Assembly: GCF_030160295.1 (NCBI RefSeq)
Contig: NZ_BSOB01000005.1
Span: 1-64,000 of the forward strand
Direction of reading: 5' to 3'
Origin: Dyella acidisoli
GTDB taxonomy: Bacteria; Pseudomonadota; Gammaproteobacteria; Xanthomonadales; Rhodanobacteraceae
DNA: 64,000 nucleotides
Shown: piece after piece, positions 37,593 to 47,100 of the stretch
Position numbering within the stretch: the stretch's first letter is position 1
Layout of the letters: each line of letters opens with the position of its first letter
Made by a program: the position numbers and the translations under genes
Notes under the pieces: generated by a model
What the model saw: only the letters and a program-made list of their open reading frames with translations
Database searches by the model: none
Told to the model about the DNA's origin: nothing

Positions 37593-40367
37593 ATGAACCG
37601 CGAAATCAGTAAGATCAAAGAAAAAAGTCGCGATATCGAGATTCTTGTTGCCGAAGACAGTTCGACCCAGGCCGAACGTGTGCGCTATCTGCTCGAAGAA
37701 CATGGTTATACGGTGACGATTGCGTCGAATGGTCGCCGCGCACTGAATGCAGCGAAGCAGCGGAAGCCTGCTCTGATCATCAGCGACGTGATGATGCCGG
37801 AGATGACCGGTTTCGAACTATGCAGCGAAATCAAGTGTGATGGGCAGCTCCACGACGTTCCGGTGATTCTTCTCACCTCGCTCTCGGATGTCTCGGACAT
37901 CATGCAAGGATTGAAATGCGGAGCCGACAATTTCATACGCAAGCCGTACGAGGATAACTATTTGCTTGCACGGGTCGATTATTTGCTGATGACCAATGAG
38001 TTGCGTCGGAATCAAAAGATAAGCATGGGGGTGGAAATCTATCTCGGAGGGGAAAAGCATTTCATTACGGCAGAGCGGCAGCAAATCGTGGATTTGCTGA
38101 TATCGGTTTACGAAGAAGCTGTCCATCTTGCTTCGGAACTGAAGGAACGCGAGCGCGAGCTGTCTGAGTTCAACCTTACCTTGGCCGGCCTCTATCGCAT
38201 TGCCGAGGGTTTGAATGGCGCCATGAGCGAGCGGCAGGTATGCGAACAAGCCCTCGAAAATGCGATGCATCTTCCAGGGGTGGAGGGCGGATGGATCTAT
38301 CTGCGAAATGACGACGAGTCGTTTCGGCTTGGTGGCATGCACAATCTTCCGGCAGCGCTGCACGCCAAGTGTGCGACCCATGATTTGTGCGAGTGCCAGC
38401 GCCAATTTTTTGCAAGTGGGAAGGATCGAGCGGCAAATGTGTCAGTTTGTGAGCGGCTCGCGAAGGCCGGGGGCGACGCGCGGACTCACGCCTTTGTGCC
38501 GCTATGGGGTGGTGAGGAGAGCTGGGGCATCCTGAATCTGGTTGGTGGGGAAGAGGCTTTCAAGGAAAGTGAACTGGAAACGTTTGACAGCGTGGGGCAT
38601 CAGCTGGCCACTGCGCTACAGCGCGCCAATTTGCACGCACATCTGGAACGTCTGGTGGATGAGCGGACCGCTGCGTTGACTTTAGAGGTTGCTGAACGCA
38701 AGCGGATGGAGTTGAAGTTTCATAATCTTTTCGAGTATGCGCCCGACGCTGTCCTGATCATGGATGGGAGTGGCAAGATTGCACTCGTCAACCGCCAGGC
38801 AGAGGAGGTGTTTGACTATCGACGGGACGAGCTCATCGGCGAGCAAGTCGACAAACTTTTGCCACGCCTCCTCGACGAAGCTCATATGGATTTGCACAAA
38901 AAGATCAGGCTGGGAGAAGTGGGTTTGCACGCCGTTGCCCTGCTCGGCGTGCGCAACGACAAGACAACATTTCCCGTGGACATCAGTCTCAGCCCTATGG
39001 AGGCAGACGGCGGCACCATGGTTGCTGTCGCCATTCGCGACGTGACGGAACGCAAGATCTATGAGGCGAAGATAGCCCGCCTCAATCGGCTCTACGCCGT
39101 ACTCAGCGGTATCAACACTGCCATCGTGCGTGTGAAGGAGCGCGGGCAGCTTTTCGAGGAAACCTGCCGTATTGCCGTGGTGCTTGGAAAGTTCGCCTTT
39201 GCATGGATAGGCCTGATGGATGCAGAAAGCCAGGTGGTGACACCCGTTGCGTGTAGAGGCCACAATGATACGTACCGATTCACCCTTAAGTTGAAGGATG
39301 CCAAGGATGCTGGCCTGCAGGATGCATGGGTCGTTCACCCACTTCTGCAAAATCGGCCGGTGATATGCAACGACATGGTTGAGGATGATCGTCTGCAACC
39401 ATTGGGTGGAGAGGCGCGCAAGCGAGGTTATCATTCTTCAGCCATGTTTCCTTTGGTGATACAGGACAAGTTGGTTGGCGTGTTGGGCTTTTATGCGTCC
39501 GAAAAGGATGCATTCGATACGGACGAGAAACAGCTGCTGATTGAAATAGCCAGCGATATTTCTTTCGCGATGAGTCACTTGCAGAATGAGGAAAACGAGC
39601 GTCGGCTGCGCGAAAAAAATATCGAACTGCGTGCCATGTCCGAAGCCAAGGATCGCTTTCTGGCCTCCATGTCGCATGAGTTGCGCACGCCACTCAATGC
39701 GATCCTCGGCTATACCGGCTGTTTGCTGACGCGATTGCCCGGCGAGCTGAACCAGGAGCAGGAAAGTCAACTGCAAACCGTTGAATCCAGTGCCAGCCAC
39801 TTGCTGTCGCTGGTCAACGACCTCCTTGATCTGGCCAAGATCGAATCAGGGCGTACCGAGCTGAACATGCGATACCTTCCCTGCAAGGAAGTTATCGAGG
39901 AAGTGACATCCTTGCTGCATCCATTGGTCAAGCGGAAGAATATTTCGCTTGAACTCCATTTGCAGTCTACCGAGCTGGATGTCTATGCCGACCGACGCGC
40001 ACTCAGCCAGATCCTGATCAATCTTGGCAATAACGCCATAAAGTTCACCGATCATGGCGGCAGGATTTCCTTCGAAGCAGAGCGCATCATGATCGATGGC
40101 CTGTTTTGCTGCGAGATACGCGTTGCCGATACAGGTTGCGGCATTCGGCCGGAAGATCAGAATGCCTTGTTCCAGGCTTTTTCGCAGATCGACCAGGCAT
40201 CGGAGCACCCCATCGAAGGAACCGGCTTGGGTCTTTATCTTTCCAAACGCCTAGCGAGTATGCAGAACGGAAGCATTTCCTTTGAAAGTGAATATGGGCG
40301 TGGCTCTACCTTCAAACTTATTTTGCCCGAGCATCACAGCACCATGTCCGTCTCGAGCGAGCTTTGA
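37593..40367 (+). CDS. Hybrid sensor kinase REC-GAF-PAS-GAF-HisKA-HATPase, probable output of the chemosensory system
   Basis: 924 residues, GGAAGG site upstream. An N-terminal receiver with D65 (LIISDVMMPEMTG); a first GAF near 200-350 (VEGGWIYLRNDDESFRLGGM); a PAS domain near 373-490 (FEYAPDAVLIMDGSGKIALV); a second GAF near 510-670 (FAFAWIGLMDAESQVVTPVA); then HisKA with His695 in ASMSHELRTPLNAI and an ATPase with LGNNAIKFTDHGG and GTGLGLYLSKR. The receiver in front indicates that phosphorylation by the CheA gene product controls its kinase activity. No GGDEF domain is present, unlike the WspR position in wsp operons. Its own downstream regulator is not encoded nearby. Confidence 0.92.
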   Translation: MNREISKIKEKSRDIEILVAEDSSTQAERVRYLLEEHGYTVTIASNGRRALNAAKQRKPALIISDVMMPEMTGFELCSEIKCDGQLHDVPVILLTSLSDVSDIMQGLKCGADNFIRKPYEDNYLLARVDYLLMTNELRRNQKISMGVEIYLGGEKHFITAERQQIVDLLISVYEEAVHLASELKERERELSEFNLTLAGLYRIAEGLNGAMSERQVCEQALENAMHLPGVEGGWIYLRNDDESFRLGGMHNLPAALHAKCATHDLCECQRQFFASGKDRAANVSVCERLAKAGGDARTHAFVPLWGGEESWGILNLVGGEEAFKESELETFDSVGHQLATALQRANLHAHLERLVDERTAALTLEVAERKRMELKFHNLFEYAPDAVLIMDGSGKIALVNRQAEEVFDYRRDELIGEQVDKLLPRLLDEAHMDLHKKIRLGEVGLHAVALLGVRNDKTTFPVDISLSPMEADGGTMVAVAIRDVTERKIYEAKIARLNRLYAVLSGINTAIVRVKERGQLFEETCRIAVVLGKFAFAWIGLMDAESQVVTPVACRGHNDTYRFTLKLKDAKDAGLQDAWVVHPLLQNRPVICNDMVEDDRLQPLGGEARKRGYHSSAMFPLVIQDKLVGVLGFYASEKDAFDTDEKQLLIEIASDISFAMSHLQNEENERRLREKNIELRAMSEAKDRFLASMSHELRTPLNAILGYTGCLLTRLPGELNQEQESQLQTVESSASHLLSLVNDLLDLAKIESGRTELNMRYLPCKEVIEEVTSLLHPLVKRKNISLELHLQSTELDVYADRRALSQILINLGNNAIKFTDHGGRISFEAERIMIDGLFCCEIRVADTGCGIRPEDQNALFQAFSQIDQASEHPIEGTGLGLYLSKRLASMQNGSISFESEYGRGSTFKLILPEHHSTMSVSSEL

Positions 40368-41107
40368 ATGGCCATTTCCCGCCTCGTTCGCGATGCTTTC
40401 CACTCAAACGATGCGCGACGTAAATGGTTGCGTGCCATCACTCTTCTCAAGGGAGAGATGGGCTACCCAAATTAAAAGAGCCCGGACTGCTCGATAAGCA
40501 TCCAGAAATATTGCAATAAAACCCAGCGCTCAGAGTGATCCAGGCGTTCGCGCACATGAGCGACCACCTGGCGACGTCGTGCTGGGCGTAGAAGTTTCCC
40601 TTGCTCATCTCGCGCATGATCTGGTTGTCGATCACTGGATCCGACAATGCGCGACACAATCGCGCGTTCCCCATCTCCAGATCGTTTGGGCGCTCGGCTC
40701 GATCCAGCCCAGGCCGCTGTATTCCTTGTACGAGCGGAAATAAATCTTCCCGGTGACGCCCAAGTGCCTGATTGGACGCGGAAGCGGATCGGGTGGCGAC
40801 TGGCTAGGAATCCTCTGATTTACATCTTTCGCAAGGTGCTATATCTAAATGGTCATTAAATACTATAAATTACGAAACGCGCCTTCTTTGAGGCGAAAAT
40901 GCTGTTTTGCACAATGGTTGGCAGCGGTGGAAGGGCTCGGCCAAGGGCCGAAAGATATTTCCAGTGGGGATGCGTGTGACGTCGGCGAGAAGCGGCGCCG
41001 AACCTTTCGAATTTTCACGATGCGTCGATCTGGGCTGAAAGGAGGAGCCATATAAATTTAGTCAAAACGATGGTTTGTTGGAGCCAACGACTTTTAAGGG
41101 GTTACTT
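40368..41107. other. Intergenic stretch with possible degraded coding remnant and a hairpin-rich leader
   Basis: About 740 bases without an intact gene. On the minus strand between about 40830 and 40500 two adjacent frames carry protein-like text (LGVTGKIYFRSYKEYSGLGW, then MREMSKGNFYAQHDVARWSL), suggesting a frame-shifted remnant of a gene I cannot identify. On the plus strand two hairpins precede the GH5 gene: TCGGCC/GGCCGA at 40937-40951 and TCGGCG/CGCCGA at 40982-41001. They may be part of its 5' leader. No known riboswitch pattern was recognised. Confidence 0.35.
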
Positions 41108-42877
41108 ATGAAAAATGTCACATCTGACTTTCTCAAGGGTGCAAGTCTAAGAAGCAATTGGCAGGGCCAGTGGTGGTCTTTCTTCATTTCGATGGTTTTG
41201 TTGTGCGTGCTGGGAACGACCGCCGTCAATGCGGATGAATCATGGGCACTCGCTTCAACAAGAACTCGGTTGATCGGGTTCAATTGGGCTGATGCTCGCG
41301 ATAACTTCCAAAGCGGAGAACTTGTTCTATCCGGAACGCTTTCTACCTATGGCTATAACGATTTCTCTACTGCTGCGCAATACGTTGCATCAACGTTTAA
41401 GAAAGGATTTTCCCCTGTCAACACAGTGCGAATTCCCATCAACTACGCCACGGTAAACGATGCGAATTATTGGGCCAGTTATAAAGGTGCGATTGACGGG
41501 TTGCTCGCAAGTGGCTTGAACGTCATCATCTGCTATTGGCCTGATGGCAGAGATGGATTTGGCGTTCCGTATGGAACGGTGAATCAGGCCAATTGGGATA
41601 GTGCGTGGAGTACGGTTCTCAGCGCCTATATCAACAATCCATCCGTCTACTTCGAACCTATCAATGAACCTTGGGGATATAGCACCTGGATTCAGTCAGA
41701 TCTTTCCGCATTGCATGACACCGGAGATTTGGATTCTCTCAAGCAGCTCTATAAGAACTGGGAATCGACGGCCCTCCAGGCCTACCAAGGCACGGCTACT
41801 GGTACGAGTGCCACGTCACTTCCAAGCTCAATCAAGCATCGAGTCATCCTGGCAGGTGGCATGGTCGAGGAGGACATCAAGGATCTTGCCAACGATTCCT
41901 ACTGGGATGACTACCTGTTGGGATTCCATATGTATTCGTTCGTATATGACGAGCAGCACGGGGGGACTATCTCGAGCGAACCTCTTATTCCGCATAGGAG
42001 GCACACGGATTGGCCGACTTATCTTGCCTGGTTGATCAATCGGCACTGGCCCAGGGTTGTCATTACGGAATTTGGCGCTGAAACCAGCAACACCGGATAC
42101 GACAATCCAAACAATGGTTATGACAACAGCAGCGAGAAAGTTCCATCTATACAGGGCATCGCCAACTATGCCTACACCTTTGGGGCCGGCATGATTTGGT
42201 GGCCTGGCTTCAAAGGCTCGTACACACAGAATCAATCCACGGCTCAATCCCTCAGCTTGGATGGCTATAACTTTTTCAGCAGCAGTACGGAAACATCCGC
42301 TGGGCAGTATGCAGCGACACCCTACATGCTCCTTTCAAGCACGCCAGCCAATTCCGGTCTCTCCACACTTTTGTCAGCCGCAGCGGGTCAAAGCAGCATG
42401 TACACGCTGCTTTCCGGCGAATTTCAGAATGGATGCTCGGGTACCCAGTCAAACATAGCCTCTTATCAAGGCACGGGAGGGTACGTGTATGACCGAGAAA
42501 GTTGGGCGTCGGCCGGTCCAACAGCAACAGGCGTGAATCTCTACATTTGCAACACGGAGAACTCCGATGGTTTTTATTACATTGGTAATAACAGTGTTCC
42601 ACAGAATGGCCAGGTCGTTGAGGTCAACGGAAATTCAACTTCTTCAAATGCAGGTCTCGACTTCTACGGCGTCAATGATCAAGAGAACCAAAAATGGTTG
42701 CCGATTCAAGCTGCCTTGGATCAGTCGGTGTTTTTTGCAAATGAGCAGGATTACCAGCTTTGGGACGTCAGGGGCGATCCCGGGGCCAGCTCAACGTTGA
42801 CGGCGGGGCAGGATCTTGATCAATGGCCATTGGATGGTCAAGGCAATCAGAAATGGTCAGTGATCCTGGTTAAATAA
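41108..42877 (+). CDS. Secreted glycoside hydrolase family 5-like protein with ricin-like C-terminus
   Basis: 589 residues from the ATG at 41108 with AAGGGG seven bases upstream; an in-frame ATG at 41075 lacks a site. A signal segment (FFISMVLLCVLGTTAVNA) ends near 38. The TIM barrel has the acid/base Glu187 in FEPINEPWG and the nucleophile Glu321 in VVITEFGAE, 134 residues apart as in clan GH-A; NTVRIPINYATV is the conserved third-strand Arg region. From about 430 on, a beta-rich module with Cys pairs and NQKW repeats (ENQKWLP, GNQKWSV) suggests a ricin-type trefoil. It probably cleaves a beta-glucan or mannan; the exact substrate is open. Confidence 0.87.
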   Translation: MKNVTSDFLKGASLRSNWQGQWWSFFISMVLLCVLGTTAVNADESWALASTRTRLIGFNWADARDNFQSGELVLSGTLSTYGYNDFSTAAQYVASTFKKGFSPVNTVRIPINYATVNDANYWASYKGAIDGLLASGLNVIICYWPDGRDGFGVPYGTVNQANWDSAWSTVLSAYINNPSVYFEPINEPWGYSTWIQSDLSALHDTGDLDSLKQLYKNWESTALQAYQGTATGTSATSLPSSIKHRVILAGGMVEEDIKDLANDSYWDDYLLGFHMYSFVYDEQHGGTISSEPLIPHRRHTDWPTYLAWLINRHWPRVVITEFGAETSNTGYDNPNNGYDNSSEKVPSIQGIANYAYTFGAGMIWWPGFKGSYTQNQSTAQSLSLDGYNFFSSSTETSAGQYAATPYMLLSSTPANSGLSTLLSAAAGQSSMYTLLSGEFQNGCSGTQSNIASYQGTGGYVYDRESWASAGPTATGVNLYICNTENSDGFYYIGNNSVPQNGQVVEVNGNSTSSNAGLDFYGVNDQENQKWLPIQAALDQSVFFANEQDYQLWDVRGDPGASSTLTAGQDLDQWPLDGQGNQKWSVILVK

Positions 42878-42916
42878 TTCGCCAGATACGTAACATTGGT
42901 GCTGTTTTTCAACTTC

Positions 42917-42947
42917 ACCTCGTCTCCGCCGGTTGCGGAGGCGAGGT
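42917..42947 (+). terminator. First hairpin after the GH5 gene
   Basis: ACCTCG and CTCCGC pair with GCGGAG and CGAGGT with one mismatch, around a CGGTT loop. It is followed by TAGTTAAT, not a clear T-run. Confidence 0.5.
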
Positions 42948-42978
42948 AGTTAATGCGCTTCTTTCCAAAGTGCATAAG

Positions 42979-43012
42979 CCGGCGCGGACTATGTCCGCGC
43001 CGGTTTTGTTTT
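42979..43012 (+). terminator. Intrinsic terminator for the GH5 gene
   Basis: CCGGCGCGGAC pairs perfectly with GTCCGCGCCGG around TAT and is followed by TTTTGTTTT. This is the strongest intrinsic terminator seen in the window. It works on the plus strand and separates the GH5 gene from the minus-strand genes beyond. Confidence 0.85.
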
Positions 43013-43072
43013 AGGCATTGCCGCCGTTGATTCGGCGCAAAGAGAGTCTTTGGTGGCCTGGACTTACAATCC

Positions 43073-43300
43073 CTAGTGGAAGCGTTCCAGTCTTGGGCTT
43101 CCACTCTGTGCATTCACTCGAGCCACCTTGTGAAGGTCTGTGAATGGCACAGCCTCAAGATCTTTTGGAACCTCAAGAACTTCGTGCTTCTCACCTTTCG
43201 ATGGAACGTAGTGCACCGTGAAATCGGGACCACGCAATTTTTCCGGGTCGAACATGGTGAGGATGGTTCCATCCGAGTCATAGCTGACTGCGAGTTTCAT
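43073..43300 (-). CDS. Small protein of unknown function
   Basis: 75 residues, a good ribosome site (AAGGGGC) before the ATG. The sequence starts MKLAVSYDSDGTILTMFDPE and is charged, without signal peptide or membrane segment; the C-terminal half reads like short strands and one helix (FTDLHKVARVN). It lies 59 bases after the 84-residue gene on the same strand, so the two are probably co-transcribed. I do not recognise the family. Confidence 0.6.
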   Translation of the reverse strand: MKLAVSYDSDGTILTMFDPEKLRGPDFTVHYVPSKGEKHEVLEVPKDLEAVPFTDLHKVARVNAQSGSPRLERFH

Positions 43301-43359
43301 GATCTGCCCCTTATTTCATGTGGATTGTTGTTCCTTGTCGTCTGCCGGTTATCCAGCAG

Positions 43360-43614
43360 TTAATTGCTGCCAACCTGCAGGTTGTAGTAGGTGGAGTTTG
43401 GGCCATTGTTCTTAACCGTGTAGCCGAACGAATACTGGCCATGGTTGTTCAAGTTGACGGATTCTGACCCTGCGTAAAGCAAGGAAGCCCCGGTATTCAG
43501 CGGTTGGGGCTGAATGAACGTATCACCTTGCCAGCCAGAGTTATTCCACGTTGTGATCCAGCCTTGCGACTGACCATTTGCAATGTAAATGTTTCCAAGT
43601 GTGATGGATGACAT
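43360..43614 (-). CDS. Small beta-rich protein of unknown function
   Basis: 84 residues, AAGGAG site before the ATG. It is rich in Asn, Gly, Ser, Tyr and Trp (MSSITLGNIYIANGQSQGWI; NNHGQYSFGYTVKNNGPNST), with alternating patterns that predict a small beta-sandwich, perhaps a lectin- or aegerolysin-sized fold. It has no Cys and no signal peptide. It stands between the giant gene and the 75-residue gene on the same strand. Its Asn/Gly/Tyr-rich style resembles that of the giant protein's repeats, though no direct homology was seen. Confidence 0.6.
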   Translation of the reverse strand: MSSITLGNIYIANGQSQGWITTWNNSGWQGDTFIQPQPLNTGASLLYAGSESVNLNNHGQYSFGYTVKNNGPNSTYYNLQVGSN

Positions 43615-43780
43615 GTCAAATATCTCCTTCTTGGCTTCGCGGAAACCGCGTCCAATTCAAGAACACGCCAATTGACCTCTGCGCTCGGTATGAGCGGCAG
43701 TGCTGGTGCTTCGGTGATACCGACCTACGTTTTGCAACGCAAAATCTAAGTCGAAGCTGTGATGCTAATTAGGAGGACGT

Positions 43781-43894
43781 ATGAGTTACGTCGGCCACAA
43801 GGTGGCGATGCTGGAGGCCGCCACAAAAATACGGGCGGTCAAAATGAAGCTAACGAAATACCCCAGGAGTTTGACTATATCAATTTGTATGTAA
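43781..43894 (+). CDS. Possible very small ORF with strong ribosome site
   Basis: ATG at 43781 is preceded by AGGAGG four bases upstream and opens a 37-codon frame (MSYVGHKVAMLEAATKIRAV, then a Lys-rich tail). It may be a small protein or the stump of a lost gene; the ribosome site is better than chance would give. Apart from it, 43615-44073 holds nothing I recognise. Confidence 0.3.
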   Translation: MSYVGHKVAMLEAATKIRAVKMKLTKYPRSLTISICM

Positions 43895-44073
43895 ATCACG
43901 CGTCAAAATGTGCTTTAAGAAGCGTCTCGTAGGTGAAGGGCTTTATAGGAGAGCCTTTCGGCGAGGGCGAAATTGAGCCGTGGAGAAGTTTCGGCTCGTT
44001 CTATTAGCGATAAATCTCCCTTGTCACGATTAGAGGGCGTTATCTGGGATTGGCCAGCAACAACGCTAACCAT

Positions 44074-44120
44074 GACGGTGTAAATCCAAGCGAAGTTGGA
44101 CTACACCGTCAACAATTTTT
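44074..44120 (+). terminator. Plus-strand intrinsic terminator just beyond the end of the giant gene
   Basis: GACGGTGTA pairs with TACACCGTC (44074-44110), with an inner stem TCCAA/TTGGA around a short loop; AACAATTTTTT follows on the plus strand. The T-run makes it a terminator for plus-strand transcripts running toward the giant gene. For minus-strand transcripts it is a hairpin 50 bases after the giant gene's stop, without a T-run. Confidence 0.65.
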
Positions 44121-44160
44121 TCGATACCGATCTGTCCCTTCTTTTTTGCGGACCTTGCCT

Positions 44161-47100
44161 CTATTGCGGCACCAGGGCCTGCTGCAGCGTGTTGAAATAC
44201 GTGGCGATGTTTTTGGCAAAGACCAGTTCGATCTCTGTGTTGTCGGGCGTGATGGTGCTGCCCACTGTCTTGCCTACGAAGGATGCAGCGGGATATTGCG
44301 CTCGCAGGAAGCGGATCAGTACGTCCGGATCGCCGATGGGGAACGTGTCGAGCACGCTCATTGCCTTGTAGACCTGCACGTCGGCGAAGCTTTCCGCCGC
44401 CACGTTTAGGTTGGGCCATTGCATCACTCCCTGCACCAGCACATAGCCTTTCACCTGGCACTGGCCCGTGGTCTTGCTGTGCATGGTATCGGCGATGGTG
44501 AAGCCGGTGAACTCAGCAGAGTTCAGGAACGGACCGGAGGATTGCAGCGATTCGCTCGCCGTCATATCCGAGCTGATCCCGGAGACGAGGTAGTACCGCC
44601 ACTGGTCGCCGGGAGTGCCGTAGAGGTCGTCGTCGCCGGCAAGATTGAACACGCTCTGGTCATAGGTGGAGGGCGGCTGGATGTAGTAGGTGATGGTGCC
44701 GTCCACCGTCGGCACATAATCCGCCTGCAGCGAGTGGTAGAGCTTGCCGTCGTAATACTGGATCGGGTTGCCGTTCACGTCTTGATAGACCAACGTTCCT
44801 GCGGTGATAGGCACATTCACGGTAAGACCGTTGGGATCGAGATAGACGGTGTACACCGTCGATCCGCCCGGTTCGACGACATCGGTGACCTTGGTGGAGC
44901 CTGCCGGCGCAAACGCCGACATCGGCACCGTGTTCTGCCGCGTGATCGAGAGTGTCAGCGCGCTCAAGAGCTTGGCATTGGCGCTGTCGCCCCAGTTGAC
45001 CAACTGAGCCGGGTTCTTCGGAATGTCGAAGGGGATGACGTTGTTGGGTAGCACGGGCAGCCCTTGGCCGGTGCCGCTGGTGGGCACCGTGCCGATGCTG
45101 AGGCCTGATGCGGTGGGCGCAACCAGCACGACATTCGCCTCTACATCGTTGTACGGATTACGCGGAGAGGTGACAGGGCTGCGCGGCGGCTGGAACAGGA
45201 AATCGCTCACCGAGTCGATCACCGGCACCGCGAACACTGGATTGATCTGCGGCACAACGGTGCTGGCGGTGGAGATCGGCGGCAGGAAGCGTTCGGAATA
45301 CGTGACGCGGTGGAACAGGCGCCACGGTATCGAGTTGTTGGACTTCTTCGCGCTCAGCAGCGCGATGGCATCCGTGTCGCCGCTGTTGTTCAACCAGTTC
45401 TGATCCACCACCGTGTTCCAGAAATCATCCGCGTTCTGTTGTTTGGGCTGCAGGTAGAAGGTGTACGCGCGGAATCCTTTGGTTTTGCCCGGTCGATCAT
45501 ACGGTTCCAGATTGCCGGTAAGGCCATTGGCGTTGCCGGTGGCATAAGAAGGTTGCGGCTGCTGGTAGCTGAAGGTGGAGTCGATATTGTCGGAGATCGG
45601 CAGCCCTGCGCCCGACGTAACCGAGGGCACGATGTTGTAGACCAGCCCGTCTGAACCGATCACCAGGTTCAATCCGCTTTGGTTGGCCGGATTGAACGTC
45701 GAATTGAAATTCATCACGAAATGCGCGTCATTGTTGGCGGCATAGCGCATCTGTGTGTCGTTTTCGATGCCGTCGAAGGAAGACGCGACGTCGAATTGGA
45801 CATTGCCGGAATAAGTGACTTGGAATTTCTTCGTATGGCTTTGCACCCATTCATAGCCGCCCGACAAGCCGAGCACTTGCGATCCGCCAGCACTGACCTT
45901 CGCGTTGAAATCCACTTTCACATCCAGTGACGAGCTTTGTGTCGTGGTCAAAACTTCTTCGTAAGTGGTGGTGTAGGTGTGCTTCACCTCCTGCGTGCCA
46001 CCGCGGGCGGTCCACACATATTCGTTGTAGAAATCCAATCCCGGTGTCAGCGCATCGTTCGGCAACGAACCCTGGCTGTTATAGGTGGATTGATAGAGCG
46101 CCATGGCGTTGAATGCTTGCTGGTCGATCTGCTTCTTGAGCTGATAGGCCTCCACCACGCGCATGTAGCTTGCGTTGTGCCCGACCTCTCCCTGCGAGAA
46201 ATTGCCGTCGTAAACGGGCGAGAGCTGGCCGGTGGTGGTTTGCCAGGTGGTGACACCAGAGGCCAGCCGGGCAGCGTTGTATTGATAGCCGATCATGCCG
46301 TCCAGCACGCCCGGGCGGATGTATTTGCTGCTCATCCGGAACGACAGAATGTTGAGATCGCGTGGGATTTGCGCGTCGGGCACGCGAATGAAACCGAAGG
46401 TGGTGTTGGTCTGCAACAAGATCTGCTGATAGACGTCCAGCGTGGTGGAGGTGACGAAGGCCTGTCCATACGATGAGGGCACGAACATGCGCTGCCCGAA
46501 GCGTTCTTCGGTGGGCGCGGTCTTGGGCAGCGCGCCCGGCGGGTTGGACGTGGTGAAGCCGCCCAGAGCAGGGCTGGGCAGGATCGGGGTTTTTGATGCC
46601 GGTGTTCCCACCGTCGCGCTCGGCACGCTCAGCGAGTTCAGATTGGCCATGAAACTGTCGCCGGTATAGGGCGCCATCGTGCCTTCCAGCTTGACGGTGT
46701 ACTTGTGGCCCTCATCCAGCTTTTCAGTGGCGGTTTGTTGCGTGGTACTGCCGGTTCCGCCGCCGCCGCTGACAGTGAGTCCCGCGGATATGCCGATGTT
46801 GACGGTCAGTTTTTCGCCTTTCAGCCCGAAGCCCAGAGCCGCAAGCACCGGACCGATGCCCATCTGGAAGGACATGTTTCCGCCACCGCCTTTGGGCGGA
46901 GTATCAAACTGCGTCTTCTGAAGCGTGTCGTCTTGGTTGAAGGTCTGCTTAAGAACTCCGTCCGGCGTGTTATTGGTGATCGTGTATTGGGTGTCCGAGG
47001 GTTTTACGCCCGCCTGGGTTATGGTCACGCTCGCCGACGAAGGCGCAGAGATGCTCGCGGGGTCATAGTTGCCCGAGGCACCGCCGCTCCCCTTGTTCGT

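Noticed and set aside
40928-41020. c-di-GMP (GEMM) riboswitch before the GH5 gene
   Set aside because: The hairpins are there, but the conserved GEMM core and tetraloop-receptor bases were not found.
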